A stretch of DNA of 64,000 nucleotides from Glutamicibacter protophormiae (GTDB lineage Bacteria > Actinomycetota > Actinomycetes > Actinomycetales > Micrococcaceae): the NCBI RefSeq assembly GCF_014647495.1, contig NZ_BMPH01000014.1, forward strand, positions 1-64,000. The letters are read 5' to 3'. This document shows positions 34,041 through 47,174 of this stretch, in pieces; position 1 is the stretch's first letter; every line of letters starts with the position of its first letter. Under the pieces are notes generated by a model. That model was not told the origin of the DNA. It saw only the letters and a list, made by a program, of their open reading frames with translations, and ran no database searches. A program made the translations under genes and the position numbers.

Positions 34041-35483
34041 CTAGAAGTGCCCCGAAGAGATGTTGCCCTTCTTGTAGTTGATGCGGTTGGCCAGCCAGGT
34101 GACGGCCCAGAGCGCGATGCCCAGTGCCAGCAGCAGCCCCGCGATCTCGTACTGCACCCAGTCCGCGCGCGAACGGGCCCACGGGCCGATCAGGAAGGCG
34201 CTGGTCGCGGCGCCGAGAATCGGGATGATCGTCGGTGCGCGGAAAGCGTCCTCTGGCGCCTTGTCGCGGCGCAGCACCAGCAGGGCGATGTTCACCATGG
34301 TGAAGACCACCAGCAGCAACAGGGCCGTGGTGCCGCCGAGCGAGCCGACGATCCCGCTGTCGGTATCCAGGTTCACATAGACCACCAGGGCGATGGCCAG
34401 CAGCGTGGTGAAGACGATGGACAGCGTCGGGGTGCGGCGCTTAGAATTCACCTTGCCCAGCACCTGCGGCAGCACACCCTGGCGGGCCATGCCGTAGAGC
34501 AGGCGGCTGGCCATCAGCATGTTCATCAAGGCGGTGTTCACCACGGCGAAGACCGTCAGGAACGGGAAAATCGCGTCCACCGGCAGGCCCGGGGCGCCGA
34601 TGCGCACGACGTCCAGCAGGATGCCGGCATCCGGATTCTTCGGGTTCAGCAGGTCGCCGGTGGGGATCACCATGATGATGGTGACCGCGACCAGCATATA
34701 GATGACCGCGCAGATGCCCAGGCCGATGAGCATGATGCGCGGGAAGGTCCGGTTCGGGTTCTTGGTTTCCTCGACCAGGTTCACCGAATCCTCGAAGCCG
34801 ACCATGGCGAAGAACGCGATCGCGGTGCCCATGGTGACCGCGGCGAACAGGCTGCGGTCGTCCGGGGTCTCGAAGACCACCAGCCGGCTGATGTCGCCAT
34901 GGCCGCTGGCGATGGCGCCGATGCCGATGGAGATGATCACGGCCATGATGCCCAGCGAGATCACCGTGAGCACCAGGTTGAACTTGACGCTTTCGCCGAC
35001 GCCGCGCAAATTGATCAGGGCCAGGATGATGATGATCGCGATGGCGGCGAACATGCCGGCTTCCGGCGTGGTCGGCACGCCTTCGATGAATTGGCCGAAG
35101 CCGATCAGCAGGTTCTGCCCGACCAGGGTGGCCGAGGTCGCTGCACTGGTGATACCGGAGCAGGCCACCGTGAAGGCGACCAGGAAGGTGACGAAATGGA
35201 TGCCGAAGGCCTTGTGGATATACAGGGCGGCGCCGGCTGCATGCGGATATTTGGTGACCAGCTCCATGTAGCTGAAGGCGGTCAGCGTCGCGATGGCGAA
35301 GGCCAGCAGAAAGGGCAGCCATGCGGCCCCGCCGACCTGTCCGGCGACCTTGCCGGTGATCGCGAAGATGCCTGCACCGATGATGTCGCCGATGATGAGG
35401 AACAGCAGGAGTTTGGGGCCGATGACCCGCTTGAGTTCGGCGGGTTGCCCGCCCGGAGTTGAGTCTTCTCGGGTTGCAGTCAT
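34041..35483 (-). CDS. APC-family amino acid permease
   Basis: 480 residues, about 12 helices. The N-terminal core GDIIGAGIFAITGKVAGQVGGAAWLP is the consensus GxG unwound segment of the APC fold, followed by AFSYMELVTKYPHAAGAALYI, and further on FFAMVGFEDSVNLVEETKNPNRTFPR. It is of the CAT/YfnA group (cationic or branched amino acids, polyamines). The substrate is not predictable. It stands alone; the start has AAAGG about 11 bases upstream. Confidence 0.88.
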   Translation of the reverse strand: MTATREDSTPGGQPAELKRVIGPKLLLFLIIGDIIGAGIFAITGKVAGQVGGAAWLPFLLAFAIATLTAFSYMELVTKYPHAAGAALYIHKAFGIHFVTFLVAFTVACSGITSAATSATLVGQNLLIGFGQFIEGVPTTPEAGMFAAIAIIIILALINLRGVGESVKFNLVLTVISLGIMAVIISIGIGAIASGHGDISRLVVFETPDDRSLFAAVTMGTAIAFFAMVGFEDSVNLVEETKNPNRTFPRIMLIGLGICAVIYMLVAVTIIMVIPTGDLLNPKNPDAGILLDVVRIGAPGLPVDAIFPFLTVFAVVNTALMNMLMASRLLYGMARQGVLPQVLGKVNSKRRTPTLSIVFTTLLAIALVVYVNLDTDSGIVGSLGGTTALLLLVVFTMVNIALLVLRRDKAPEDAFRAPTIIPILGAATSAFLIGPWARSRADWVQYEIAGLLLALGIALWAVTWLANRINYKKGNISSGHF

Positions 35484-35745
35484 AGGCGGATGAGCCTTTC
35501 CAATCTTCGATTCGAGCGGAAGAATACGACATATTTTGTTGTCGTCTATTCAATGGGCGAAATCGTTCACTATGCTAACAGCAATAAATGCCTGCTGTTC
35601 CGGTCTTTTTGGAGGGGTTTTCTCCACTTATTGAGAAAGGCTCTTTGAGGAACTTATAGGTGGGGCGTGATCTCGCCGGAAGACACGAATTTCCGCTGCG
35701 GCTACTAGTGTTAGTTGCAAAGAGACATTCTTTCGAAGGAATTAG

Positions 35746-36903
35746 ATGGAATCGGTCATTACTGACGACTTTGCTCCGCTCGCGCAGGCGCTGCAGGACC
35801 GCGCGGCGGCGGAGGAGGACTATTCGGCCCAGCTGGCGGTGTACCACCGCGGCGCGCTGGTGCTGAGCCACAGCGTGGGGGAGCACCTCTCGGGAGACGC
35901 GCTGACCTGCGTGTTCTCCTGCACCAAGGGGCTTAGTGCACTGGTCATCGCGCTGCTGGTCCAGGATGGGCTGATCGATCCGGCCGCCCCGATCACCGAC
36001 TACTGGCCGGAATTCGGCACCCACGGCAAGGGGAAGCTGAGCGTTGGGGAAGTGCTCAGCCACCAGGCCGGCGTCCTGGGAGTCCCCGGCGGAGTGCCCA
36101 GCCGGGTGCTGATGAACTCTTCCGAATACGCCAAGATCCTCGCCACCATGCCGAGCATCTGGCCGCTGGGCCAGAACATCGTGGGCTACCACGCCATCAC
36201 CATGGGTGTGCTCATGGAGGAACTGGTCCGCCGCGTCGCCGGCAAGGAGTTGAAAGACGTCTTCGAAGAGCGCATCCGCAAGCCCCTGGGCGTCGATGCG
36301 TACATCGGGCAGGACGACTCCCTGGAACCGCGCTACCGCGACGTGCTCCCCGGCGCCTCCGCCGAGCAGGCATTCTTCGACCCCTTCTCCCCGGCGGGGT
36401 TGGCAGTCAACTCGGCCTCCGGCTTCGCGCTGGACAGCGGCCCGGTCTACAACTGGCACGAGCTGGCCAATGCCCGGCAGGTCCGCCGGCTCGGCCCTGC
36501 TTCCATGGGCGGCGTGGCCGATGCCCAGTCGCTGGCGGCCATCTACGCCGCGTCCTTCGGCCCGGTGCCATCGCTCGGCGCCGCTCGGGGATTCCTGACC
36601 GAGGACACCTGGTCCCGGGTGTCCGCGGAACTCGTCTACGGACACGACCGCACCAGCGGGCTGCTGCAGGCCTTCGCCCTCGGATTCATGAAGGCCACCG
36701 CCCGCAACGACTACGGCTCGATCTTCGCCTACGGGCATGACGGGGCGAACTCCTCGCTGGCCTTCGCCGATCCGGCCTACCAGCTGGGTTTCGCCTACAT
36801 CCCGTCGCGCAACGAGGGGGAGAAGAGCACCTCCATGGGCGTGCAGCTCAGCCAGTTGGCGCGACAGGTGGTTATCGGCAAGATGATGCAGGCCAAGGGC
36901 TAG
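35746..36903 (+). CDS. Beta-lactamase-family serine hydrolase
   Basis: 385 residues. The class C/EstB-type active site SCTK (S58xxK61) is present, with a Tyr motif in VGYHAITMG (about residue 146) and a C-terminal GHDGANSS region that may replace the usual KTG/HxG motif. No signal peptide is seen, so a cytosolic esterase or D-aminopeptidase-like role is more likely than penicillin cleavage. The start is preceded by GAAGGA. The SGNH hydrolase follows 10 bp later, so both are co-transcribed. Confidence 0.85.
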   Translation: MESVITDDFAPLAQALQDRAAAEEDYSAQLAVYHRGALVLSHSVGEHLSGDALTCVFSCTKGLSALVIALLVQDGLIDPAAPITDYWPEFGTHGKGKLSVGEVLSHQAGVLGVPGGVPSRVLMNSSEYAKILATMPSIWPLGQNIVGYHAITMGVLMEELVRRVAGKELKDVFEERIRKPLGVDAYIGQDDSLEPRYRDVLPGASAEQAFFDPFSPAGLAVNSASGFALDSGPVYNWHELANARQVRRLGPASMGGVADAQSLAAIYAASFGPVPSLGAARGFLTEDTWSRVSAELVYGHDRTSGLLQAFALGFMKATARNDYGSIFAYGHDGANSSLAFADPAYQLGFAYIPSRNEGEKSTSMGVQLSQLARQVVIGKMMQAKG

Positions 36904-36913
36904 GAGGAAGAAC

Positions 36914-37702
36914 ATGGCAAAGTTTTTGGCAATGGGAGACTCCTTCACCGAAGGAGTCGGCGACGACGATCCGCTGCGCCCGAACCAGGTGCGCGGCTGG
37001 GCCGACCGGGTGGCCGAGGTGCTGTGCGCCCGCGGCGACTGGGAATACGCGAACCTCGCGATCCGCGGCAAGAAGATCGGGCAGGTGATCAACCAGCAGA
37101 TGGACCAGGCGCTGTCCATGAAGCCCGACGTAGTCTCCCTCTACGCCGGCGGCAACGACATCCTGCGCCCCAAGGCGGACCTCGAGGCGCTGATGCGCGG
37201 TTACGACAGCATGGTCAAGCGCTTCGCCGATGCCGGCATCACCGTGCTGCTGTTCACCGGCTTCGACACCGTCGACTCGCCGTTGTTCTCCAAGACGCGC
37301 CCGCGCACCGCGATCTACAACGAAAAGGTGCGCGAGATCGCCGACCGCTACAACACGCTGGTCGCCGACTATTGGCGCTGGCGCGAATTCTCGGACGTGC
37401 GCTACTGGGCGGTGGACCGCCTGCACATGGGCGCCGCGGGACACACGCTCATGGCCGCCAAGGTGCTGGACGTGCTGGGCGCCCATGGCGTCACGGACGG
37501 CAACTGGTCCTCGGATATCGAGCTGCCGGGGCTGCCGGCGGCAGCGGTGAATGCCCGCGCCGAGAAGCTCCGGCAGGACTTGGGGTGGGCCAGGGAATAC
37601 CTGGGTCCGTGGGTCAAACGCCGTCTGACTGGGACCTCCTCGGGGGACAATCTGAGCGCCAAGTACCCGGACTACATTCGGCTCGGCGCCGAACACGGCT
37701 AG
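36914..37702 (+). CDS. SGNH/GDSL-family hydrolase
   Basis: 262 residues with all four blocks: block I MAMGDSFTEG (nucleophile Ser), block II Gly (ANLAIRGKK), block III YAGGNDILRP (Asn), block V DRLHMGAAGHTLMA (Asp/His). These are esterases acting on carbohydrate or lipid esters; the substrate is unknown. AGGAGG precedes the ATG. The partner serine hydrolase lies upstream and suggests a shared ester-cleaving function. Termination before the riboswitch is not obvious. Confidence 0.9.
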   Translation: MAKFLAMGDSFTEGVGDDDPLRPNQVRGWADRVAEVLCARGDWEYANLAIRGKKIGQVINQQMDQALSMKPDVVSLYAGGNDILRPKADLEALMRGYDSMVKRFADAGITVLLFTGFDTVDSPLFSKTRPRTAIYNEKVREIADRYNTLVADYWRWREFSDVRYWAVDRLHMGAAGHTLMAAKVLDVLGAHGVTDGNWSSDIELPGLPAAAVNARAEKLRQDLGWAREYLGPWVKRRLTGTSSGDNLSAKYPDYIRLGAEHG

Positions 37703-37812
37703 GGCGCTTCATGCAGGGGCTCCGGGGCCGCAAGATTGTTTGCAGTTGGTCCCAGGGCAGGTACCATGGGACATGTGTTGTGGGTCATTGGCCCGCAGCC
37801 GACGCCATAGAA

Positions 37813-38017
37813 GGATGGCGGGAGAGACCCGTTCACACCATGGACGGGCGCCGTAGGAGCAATTCCTCCCCAGGAAACTCTCAGGCACCCGTACCGCCAT
37901 CAAGAGGCAACTCTGGAAAGTAACCGGCCCGATCCGGTTCACCGAAGGTGCAAGCAACCGGCTTGGTAGGCCGGATGCGTAAAACTCTCAGGTTGTGCAA
38001 CAGGGATGGGGAGGGAC
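37813..38017 (+). ncRNA. Tandem glycine riboswitch
   Basis: Two glycine aptamers are visible. Aptamer 1 (about 37814-37901) is closed by GATGGCGG/CCGCCATC and contains CGGGAGAG, GCGCCGTAGGAGCAA and AAACTCTCAGGCA. Aptamer 2 (about 37902-38017) contains ACCGAAGGTGCAAGC and a second AAACTCTCAGG. In other glycine riboswitches these motifs bind glycine and switch gcv expression on. The downstream region holds ATGGGGA (38006-38012) able to pair with TCCCCAT (38050-38056), next to the gcvP SD, so translation control is plausible; no classic terminator is seen. Confidence 0.93.
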
Positions 38018-38071
38018 AGCGACCTTCCTTTGGCATGCGCCAAGACAGATCCCCATGGAGACACCTGCACC

Positions 38072-40918
<2,847 letters not shown>

Positions 40919-40928
40919 GAACATCGCA

Positions 40929-42050
40929 ATGACTGAAACCATCACCAAGCACACCGCGCTGCACGGCAAGCACGAAGCGCTCGGCGCGAACTTCACCGAC
41001 TTCGGCGGCTGGGACATGCCGCTGAAGTACGGTTCGGAGCTTGCGGAGCACAAGGCCGTGCGCTCCACCGCAGGTCTGTTCGACCTGTCCCACATGGGCG
41101 AGGTCTGGGTCTCCGGCCCGCAGGCCGCCACCGCGCTGAACACCGCGCTGGCCGGCAACTTCGCCCTGATGAAGGTCGGCAAGGCCAAGTACTCGCTGAT
41201 CCTGAATGAAGACGGCAAGATCATCGACGACCTGATCGTCTACCGCATGGAAGAGTCGAAGTACCTGGTGGTGCCGAACGCAGGCAACGCCCCGGTAGTC
41301 GCGGCCGAACTGGTCCAGCGCGCCGAAGGCTTCGACGCCCAGGTGCAGGACGCCTCCGGCGATGAATCGCTGATCGCCGTGCAGGGCCCGAACGCCGAAG
41401 CCATTGTGGCCAAGCTCGCCGCCGACGAGGCCAGCGCCGGAATCGTCACCGAGATGAAGTACTACTCGGCCGCCTATGTGAAGCTCGGCGGGATCGACAC
41501 CATCCTGGCCCGCACCGGCTACACCGGCGAGGACGGCTTCGAGCTGATCATCAAGAACGCCGACGCCGCGTCGCTGTGGGACACCATCGTGGAAATCGGC
41601 AAGGACCACGAACTGGTTCCCTGCGGCCTGGCCGCCCGCGACTCGCTGCGCCTGGAAGCCGGAATGCCGCTGTACGGCAACGAGCTCTCCCTGGAGCACA
41701 CCCCGTTCGACGCGGGCCTCGGCCCGGTGGTCTCCTTCAAGAAGGAGGAGAACTTCATCGGCCGCGCCGCACTGGAGGCGCAGCGCGAGCAGACGCCCGC
41801 CCGCAAGCTGGTGGGCCTGAAGGGGCTGGGCAAGCGCGCAGGCCGCGGCGGCTACGCCATCGTGAAGGACGGCGCCGTCATCGGAGAGATCACCTCCGGC
41901 CAGCCGTCGCCAACCCTGGGCTACCCGGTGGGACTGGGCTACGTCGATGCGGCCTTCAGCGAGGTTGGCACCGAGCTGGAAGTCGATCTGCGAGGTAAGA
42001 CTTTGCCATTTGTTGTCGTGGAACTGCCGTTCTACACCCGCGCCAAGTAA
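40929..42050 (+). CDS. gcvT: Aminomethyltransferase, T-protein
   Basis: 373 residues. The T-protein moves the aminomethyl one-carbon unit from lipoyl-GcvH to tetrahydrofolate and releases ammonia. Hallmarks: DFGGWDMPLKYG, GLFDLSHMGEVWVSG, and the ARTGYTGEDGFE and GLAARDSLRLEAGMPLYG segments of the folate site. The start is 10 bp after the gcvP stop, so it is translationally close. Confidence 0.97.
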   Translation: MTETITKHTALHGKHEALGANFTDFGGWDMPLKYGSELAEHKAVRSTAGLFDLSHMGEVWVSGPQAATALNTALAGNFALMKVGKAKYSLILNEDGKIIDDLIVYRMEESKYLVVPNAGNAPVVAAELVQRAEGFDAQVQDASGDESLIAVQGPNAEAIVAKLAADEASAGIVTEMKYYSAAYVKLGGIDTILARTGYTGEDGFELIIKNADAASLWDTIVEIGKDHELVPCGLAARDSLRLEAGMPLYGNELSLEHTPFDAGLGPVVSFKKEENFIGRAALEAQREQTPARKLVGLKGLGKRAGRGGYAIVKDGAVIGEITSGQPSPTLGYPVGLGYVDAAFSEVGTELEVDLRGKTLPFVVVELPFYTRAK

Positions 42051-42110
42051 CGTTAAACAAAGAGGGCATAGCCTAACGCCCCCTATTTCCCTTTGGGAGA
42101 GGAAAAAATC

Positions 42111-42491
42111 GTGAGTAAAGTTCTGTCAACGTTGCGCTACTCGGCCGAGCACGAGTGGATCGACGCATCGTCCCCAGCCAAGATCGGCATCACCCAGATT
42201 GCTGCCGACGCACTGGGCGACGTTGTCTACGTAGACCTGCCAGAGGTCGGCGACACCGTCACCGCCGGCGAGACCTGCGGCGAAGTCGAGTCCACCAAGT
42301 CGGTCTCCGACCTGTACTCGCCGGTCACCGGCACCATCGTCGAGGTCAACCAGGAAGCAGTGGACAACCCTGCAATCCTGAACGAGGACCCATACGGCGC
42401 GGGCTGGCTGTTCACCGTCGAGGTAGAGTCCGAAGGCCCGCTGCTTTCTGCAGCAGACTACGCAAGCGCGAATGGTGGAAACGTCGAGTAA
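42111..42491 (+). CDS. gcvH: Glycine cleavage system H-protein
   Basis: 126 residues. H-protein carries the lipoyl arm between P, T and L proteins; the lipoylated Lys is K63 in [15 protein letters not shown]. The start is GTG 42111 after GGGAGAGG, giving a family-like N terminus ([11 protein letters not shown]). It overlaps glyA by one base (TAATG). Confidence 0.97.
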   Translation: MSKVLSTLRYSAEHEWIDASSPAKIGITQIAADALGDVVYVDLPEVGDTVTAGETCGEVESTKSVSDLYSPVTGTIVEVNQEAVDNPAILNEDPYGAGWLFTVEVESEGPLLSAADYASANGGNVE

Positions 42492-43813
42492 TGAGCAACA
42501 AGACTTATGAATCACTGGCCCCGGCATCGCTGACCCAGTCCCTGGCTGAGCTGGATCCAGAGGTCGCGGCGCGGATCGACGCCGAGCTGGCCCGCCAGCA
42601 GCGCGGCCTGGAAATGATCGCCTCGGAGAACCACACGGCGCAGGCCGTGATGCAGGCGCAGGGTTCGGTGCTGACCAACAAGTACGCCGAGGGCTACCCG
42701 GGCCGCCGCTACTACGGCGGCTGCGAAGAAGTCGACGTCATCGAGACTCTGGCCATCGAGCGTGTGAAGGAATTGTTCGGCGCGAAGTTCGCCAACGTCC
42801 AGCCGCACTCCGGGGCGCAGGCCAACGCGTCGGTGTACCACGCGCTGGTGCGTCCGGGCGATACCGTGCTGGGCCTGAACCTGGCCCACGGCGGGCATTT
42901 GACCCATGGCATGAAGATCAACTTCTCCGGCCGGTTGTTCAACATCGTCCCGTACGGCGTGGACGAGGCGACGAACCTGGTGGACATGGACGAGGTGGAG
43001 CGCCTGGCGATCGAGCACTCCCCGAAGATGATCGTGGCCGGCTGGTCGGCGTACCCGCGGCAGCTGGACTTCGCCCGGTTCCGCGAGATCGCGGACAAGG
43101 TCGGGGCGTACCTGTTTGTGGATATGGCGCACTTCGCGGGCCTGGTGGCTGCGGGGCTGCATCCTTCGCCGGTGCCGCATGCGCATGTGGTCACTTCGAC
43201 CACGCACAAGACCCTGGCCGGTCCGCGCGGCGGCATCATCCTGAGCAATGATGCGGAGATCGCGAAGAAGCTGAATTCGGCGGTGTTCCCTGGCCAGCAG
43301 GGTGGTCCGTTGGAGCATGTGATTGCGGGCAAGGCGGTGGCGTTCAAGATCGCCGCGACCGCGGAGTTCAAGGAGCGCCAGGAGCGCACCCTGGCCGGTT
43401 CGCGGATCCTGGCGGAGCGTTTGACCCAGGATGATGTGGCCGCCAAGGGGATCAGCGTGTTGACCGGTGGCACCGATGTGCACCTGGTGCTGGTGGACCT
43501 GCGCAACAGCGAGCTGGATGGCCAGCAGGCCGAGGATCTGCTGGCGCAGGTGGAGATCACGGTGAACCGCAATGCGGTGCCGTTCGACCCGCGTCCGCCG
43601 ATGACTACCAGCGGTCTGCGGATCGGTACGCCGGCGTTGGCGACCCGTGGTTTCTCGGAGGCGGCGTTTGCGGAGGTTGCGGAGATTATCGCGCAGACCT
43701 TGATTGCCGGTGCCGAAGGCAATACCGGTGCGCTGCCGGAGCTGAAGGACCGGGTTCTGGAGCTGGCCGCAGCCCACCCACTGTACCCGGAGCTGGCCAA
43801 GGTTTCCGAGTAA
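42491..43813 (+). CDS. glyA: Serine hydroxymethyltransferase
   Basis: 440 residues, PLP enzyme interconverting serine and glycine with tetrahydrofolate. Visible: [36 protein letters not shown]-type region, HGGHLTHG and PLP lysine K240 in [14 protein letters not shown]. Co-transcription with gcv genes allows one glycine to be cleaved and another turned into serine. From about 43.1 kb the codon choice turns from GCC/GGC/CTC to more GCG/GGT/TTG/GTT, while the protein remains well-behaved. Confidence 0.97.
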   Translation: MSNKTYESLAPASLTQSLAELDPEVAARIDAELARQQRGLEMIASENHTAQAVMQAQGSVLTNKYAEGYPGRRYYGGCEEVDVIETLAIERVKELFGAKFANVQPHSGAQANASVYHALVRPGDTVLGLNLAHGGHLTHGMKINFSGRLFNIVPYGVDEATNLVDMDEVERLAIEHSPKMIVAGWSAYPRQLDFARFREIADKVGAYLFVDMAHFAGLVAAGLHPSPVPHAHVVTSTTHKTLAGPRGGIILSNDAEIAKKLNSAVFPGQQGGPLEHVIAGKAVAFKIAATAEFKERQERTLAGSRILAERLTQDDVAAKGISVLTGGTDVHLVLVDLRNSELDGQQAEDLLAQVEITVNRNAVPFDPRPPMTTSGLRIGTPALATRGFSEAAFAEVAEIIAQTLIAGAEGNTGALPELKDRVLELAAAHPLYPELAKVSE

Positions 43814-43830
43814 CATCTTCAACCGAAGAT

Positions 43831-43871
43831 GAGGGCCCGGAAAGCGGCGAAAAGGTGCTTTTCGGGCCCTC
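43831..43871 (+). terminator. Terminator between glyA and sdaA
   Basis: GAGGGCCCGGAAAGC (43831-43845) pairs with GCTTTTCGGGCCCTC (43857-43871). The stem is 15 bp with an 11-nt loop; a CTCTCTT pyrimidine tract follows. It separates gcv-glyA from sdaA. Two further small hairpins lie between it and the sdaA start. Confidence 0.75.
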
Positions 43872-43990
43872 AGTCTCTCTTCTGCCAAAAATACGCGGCA
43901 GTAGAACGACAGCAGGGGGAAGAACCCTGCATGACAGACGAGCCGATCCGGGCTTCTCCCGGATCCCAAGATCTAAGGATGTGATCCGCT

Positions 43991-45400
43991 ATGGCGGTAA
44001 GCGTATTCGATCTCTTCTCGGTAGGCATCGGACCCTCGTCCAGCCACACCGTGGGACCAATGCGTGCGGCCCACGCTTTCATTGCGCACCTGGTGCGCGA
44101 GGGACAGCTCCCCGCAGTGGAGAGCATCCGCATTGACGTCTACGGTTCGCTGGCCGCCACCGGCCGCGGCCACGGGACCTTCACCGCCATCATGCTCGGG
44201 CTGGAAGGCTTCGAGCCGGAAAGCATCCTGCCGGCCCAGGTCGATTCCCGGCTGGCGGACATGGACGGCACCGGAGTGCTTCGCCTGGCCGAGCAGCTGG
44301 GACACCGCAAGGACCTGGACTACCGGGTCGAAGACATGGTCCAGCACCCGCTGACCGTGCTGCCCCGCCACACCAACGGCGTGAAGTTCATCGCCCTCGA
44401 CGCCCAGGGCGCCGAACTGTCCAACGAGACCTTCTTCTCCGTCGGCGGCGGGTTCATCGTGCGCGAAGGCGCCGAGGAACGCATCGAAAAGAGCCTGGAA
44501 AAGAAGCTCAAGCAACAGCCCTACCCGTTTACCACCGCGGCCAAGCTGCTGGAGCACTGCCGGGAGAGCGGCAAGTCCATCGCCGAAATCATGATGGCCA
44601 ACGAGGAAACCTACCGCACCCGCGAGGAAATCCGCTCCGGCCTGGTCCACATCTACGAGGTCATGGAGGAGTGCAAGAACTCCGCCCTCGAGCGCACCGG
44701 CGTGCTGCCCGGCGGACTGAAGGTCCGCCGCCGCGCTCCCGAATGGCACAAGCGCCTGCGCAAGGAAGACAAGGACCGGGACCCGGTGTTCTGGCAGGAA
44801 TGGATCAACCTCGTCGCCTTGGCTGTCAACGAGGAGAATGCCTCGGGCGGCCGCGTCGTCACCGCACCGACCAACGGCGCCGCCGGCATCATCCCTGCCG
44901 TGCTGTTCTATGCAACCCACTATGCCCCGGGCGCCAAGTACTGGAACGATGAAGAAAAGCACGACGCCGTCGTGAATTTCCTGCTCACCGCCGGCGCGGT
45001 CGGTGTGCTGTACAAGGAACAGGCCTCCATCTCCGGCGCCGAAGTCGGCTGCCAGGGCGAAGTCGGTTCGGCATCGTCGATGGCCGCCGGCGGACTGGCC
45101 GAAATCCTGGGCGGAACACCAGCGCAGGTGGAGAACGCGGCGGAGATCGCCATGGAACACAACCTTGGGCTGACCTGCGACCCCATCGGCGGGCTGGTGC
45201 AGATCCCATGCATCGAACGCAACGCGATCGCCGCTTCCAAGGCCGTGAATGCCGCGAAGATGGCTCTGATGGGCGATGGCGAACACCACGTCACCCTGGA
45301 CGAAGTCATCATCACCATGCGCGAAACCGGCAAGGACATGAGCGACAAGTACAAGGAAACCGCCATGGGCGGCCTGGCCGTCAACGTCGTGGAATGCTGA
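43991..45400 (+). CDS. sdaA: L-serine ammonia-lyase (iron-sulfur)
   Basis: 469 residues, single-chain type (beta then alpha domain). It deaminates L-serine to pyruvate and ammonia. N terminus [23 protein letters not shown] is diagnostic. Three cysteines, C354 ([17 protein letters not shown]), C396 (LTCDPIGG) and C407 (IPCIERN), ligate the [4Fe-4S] cluster. It follows glyA and drains the serine made there. A terminator separates it, so it may have its own promoter. SD is AAGGATG. Confidence 0.96.
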   Translation: MAVSVFDLFSVGIGPSSSHTVGPMRAAHAFIAHLVREGQLPAVESIRIDVYGSLAATGRGHGTFTAIMLGLEGFEPESILPAQVDSRLADMDGTGVLRLAEQLGHRKDLDYRVEDMVQHPLTVLPRHTNGVKFIALDAQGAELSNETFFSVGGGFIVREGAEERIEKSLEKKLKQQPYPFTTAAKLLEHCRESGKSIAEIMMANEETYRTREEIRSGLVHIYEVMEECKNSALERTGVLPGGLKVRRRAPEWHKRLRKEDKDRDPVFWQEWINLVALAVNEENASGGRVVTAPTNGAAGIIPAVLFYATHYAPGAKYWNDEEKHDAVVNFLLTAGAVGVLYKEQASISGAEVGCQGEVGSASSMAAGGLAEILGGTPAQVENAAEIAMEHNLGLTCDPIGGLVQIPCIERNAIAASKAVNAAKMALMGDGEHHVTLDEVIITMRETGKDMSDKYKETAMGGLAVNVVEC

Positions 45401-45854
45401 GACGCCGATAGGCCTGCATGCGGCGCGGAAAGGGCGGAGCTCCACTGGAGCCCCGCCCTTCCTGCGTCCGGGCGCTATGAGCTCAGGCACCAAAACGAGA
45501 CAGCAACGGGCATGGATGATAGAACTTGAATCAGAGGGTGGCTTCACGCGCCGCCCTGCACTAGGGAGGTGATCACATGGACGACGGGCCTAGCCGATCT
45601 ATGTCCACGCGATCTCCCAGGGACAATTCGTAGCTGGCAAGCCTTTCTCGGCTTCCCTGCGTGCACGTCTGCGAGTTCGCGACCGGCTCTCATTCATGTG
45701 CGCAGAGCATGACTTAAATCAGGAGACTTATCTCCGCTTTTCCTGATGCTTCCGCTCCCCGGTTGGTGGGCGGAATGCTTATGTTTCCGCGCCAAACGAC
45801 ACGTTTGGAAGGTTCATCATACATACCCCACAGAACGTAGATTTCTCAACTACA
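45401..45854. promoter_or_regulatory. Long leader region upstream of mgtE
   Basis: Apart from the sdaA terminator this 450-bp stretch has no persuasive long gene. It contains a 55-nt stem-loop (45564-45618, GGGAG/CTCCC and TGGAC/GTCCA arms), several smaller hairpins and a 19-codon ORF with ATG at 45781. The size and structure suggest control of mgtE, but conserved M-box (ykoK) sequence was not recognised. Confidence 0.4.
45430..45460 (+). terminator. Hairpin terminator after sdaA
   Basis: AAGGGCGG (45430-45437) pairs with CCGCCCTT (45453-45460), and inner GCTCC/GGAGC closes an ACT loop. CCTGCG follows with no U-run. Confidence 0.65.
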
Positions 45855-47174
45855 TTGCGTGCCCTGCACGCGGCCTTGAAGGACGAGAACCTCGGCGCAT
45901 TGGCCGCGCAGCTGCGCCAGCTGGAACCAGCGGCAATCATCGAGTACCTGGACACCCTCACCCTTTCCGAAGCCGCCATCGCCTTCCGCCTGCTGGACAA
46001 GCCGCGGGCGTTGAGGGTTTTCGAGAAGCTCGATGCCCCGCTGCAGGCGGACCTCATCAAGGGGCTGCAACAGGACGCGGTGGCGGAGACCTTGGCCGGC
46101 ATCGAGGCCACGGAGCGGGCGGCGCTGCTCGACGAGCTTCCGGCCACCGTGGCATCCACCCTGCTGCAGGCACTGGATTCGACGTCCCGTGAAGAAACCC
46201 GTGTGCTCCTGGGCTACTCCGCGGCCTCCACCGGCCGGTTCGCCTCGACGCACTACATCAAGACCTACCCCGAGCTGACCGCGGAGCAGACCCTTGAACG
46301 GGTCCGGCGGCGGCTCTCCGAGCGCAGCACCGCGAATCTGGTGCCTGTCGTGGACCACGAACGCCGCCTGCTCGGCGGGGTCGAGCTGAGCCAGCTGGTT
46401 GCCGCTGATCCGCAGACCCTGATCGGGGACCTGCTCAGCCCGATGTTCAGCGCGACGGTGGAGGATCCTGCGGTGCAGACCGCACGTCGACTGGTCAACC
46501 GCCAGCGCGAAATCGGTGCGGTGCTGGACCAGGAGGGAAAACTGGTCGGGGTGCTGCACTGGGCGCAGGCCCTGGAAATCCTGGAGGACGCGGATGAGGC
46601 GCGGACCGCCCGCACCGCGGGGTCCGAGCCGCTGAACCGCCCGTACCTGAGCACCCCGATCGGCTCGATGGTGCGCTCGCGCATCCTCTGGCTGCTCGTG
46701 CTGGCCGTCGGCGCCACCCTGACCGTCCAGGTGCTCTCCAGCTTCGAGGAAACCCTCGAATCCATGGTGGTGCTCAGCCTGTTCATTCCGCTGATCGTCG
46801 GTATCGGCGGGAACACCGGGAACCAGGCGGCGACCACGGTCACCCGTGCGCTGGCCATGGGGGAGGTGCGGATTTCCGACATCGGCCGCGTGCTGCTGCG
46901 CGAGGTCCGGGTGGGTTTCGTACTGGGCCTCAGCCTCGGGGTGCTCGGGTTCCTGATGACATTGCTGATCTTCGATGAGCCGGTTGCCTGGGTGATCGGC
47001 CTGACGCTCATGGCGCTGTGCACCGTGGCGGCGTCGGTCGGCGGCATCATGCCGATCATCGGCAAATCGATCAAGGCGGACCCGGCGGTCTTCTCGAACC
47101 CGTTCATCTCGACCTTCGTCGATGCCGCGGGGCTGGTCGTCTACCTGAGCATCGCTGTGCTGATTCTGGGCTGA
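45855..47174 (+). CDS. mgtE: Magnesium transporter MgtE
   Basis: 439 residues. Order: N-terminal superhelical domain (LRQLEPAAIIEYLDTL), two CBS motifs (TYPELTAEQTLERVRRRL... and LLSPMFSATVEDPAVQTARR) and five membrane helices (from about residue 280). The pore-typical GIGGNTGNQAATTVTRALAMGEV and a C-terminal VAASVGGIMPIIGKSIKADPAVFSNPFISTFVDA match MgtE. It imports Mg2+ and closes when cytosolic Mg2+ is high. TTG 45855 is the first ordinary start after the upstream stop but has no SD; an in-frame ATA at 45819 lies 6 nt after GGAAGG. Confidence 0.9.
   Translation: MRALHAALKDENLGALAAQLRQLEPAAIIEYLDTLTLSEAAIAFRLLDKPRALRVFEKLDAPLQADLIKGLQQDAVAETLAGIEATERAALLDELPATVASTLLQALDSTSREETRVLLGYSAASTGRFASTHYIKTYPELTAEQTLERVRRRLSERSTANLVPVVDHERRLLGGVELSQLVAADPQTLIGDLLSPMFSATVEDPAVQTARRLVNRQREIGAVLDQEGKLVGVLHWAQALEILEDADEARTARTAGSEPLNRPYLSTPIGSMVRSRILWLLVLAVGATLTVQVLSSFEETLESMVVLSLFIPLIVGIGGNTGNQAATTVTRALAMGEVRISDIGRVLLREVRVGFVLGLSLGVLGFLMTLLIFDEPVAWVIGLTLMALCTVAASVGGIMPIIGKSIKADPAVFSNPFISTFVDAAGLVVYLSIAVLILG

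Noticed and set aside
45564-45800. M-box (ykoK) Mg2+ riboswitch upstream of mgtE
   Set aside because: The gene context suggested it, but the conserved GGTGAGGCTCC and related core segments were not found.
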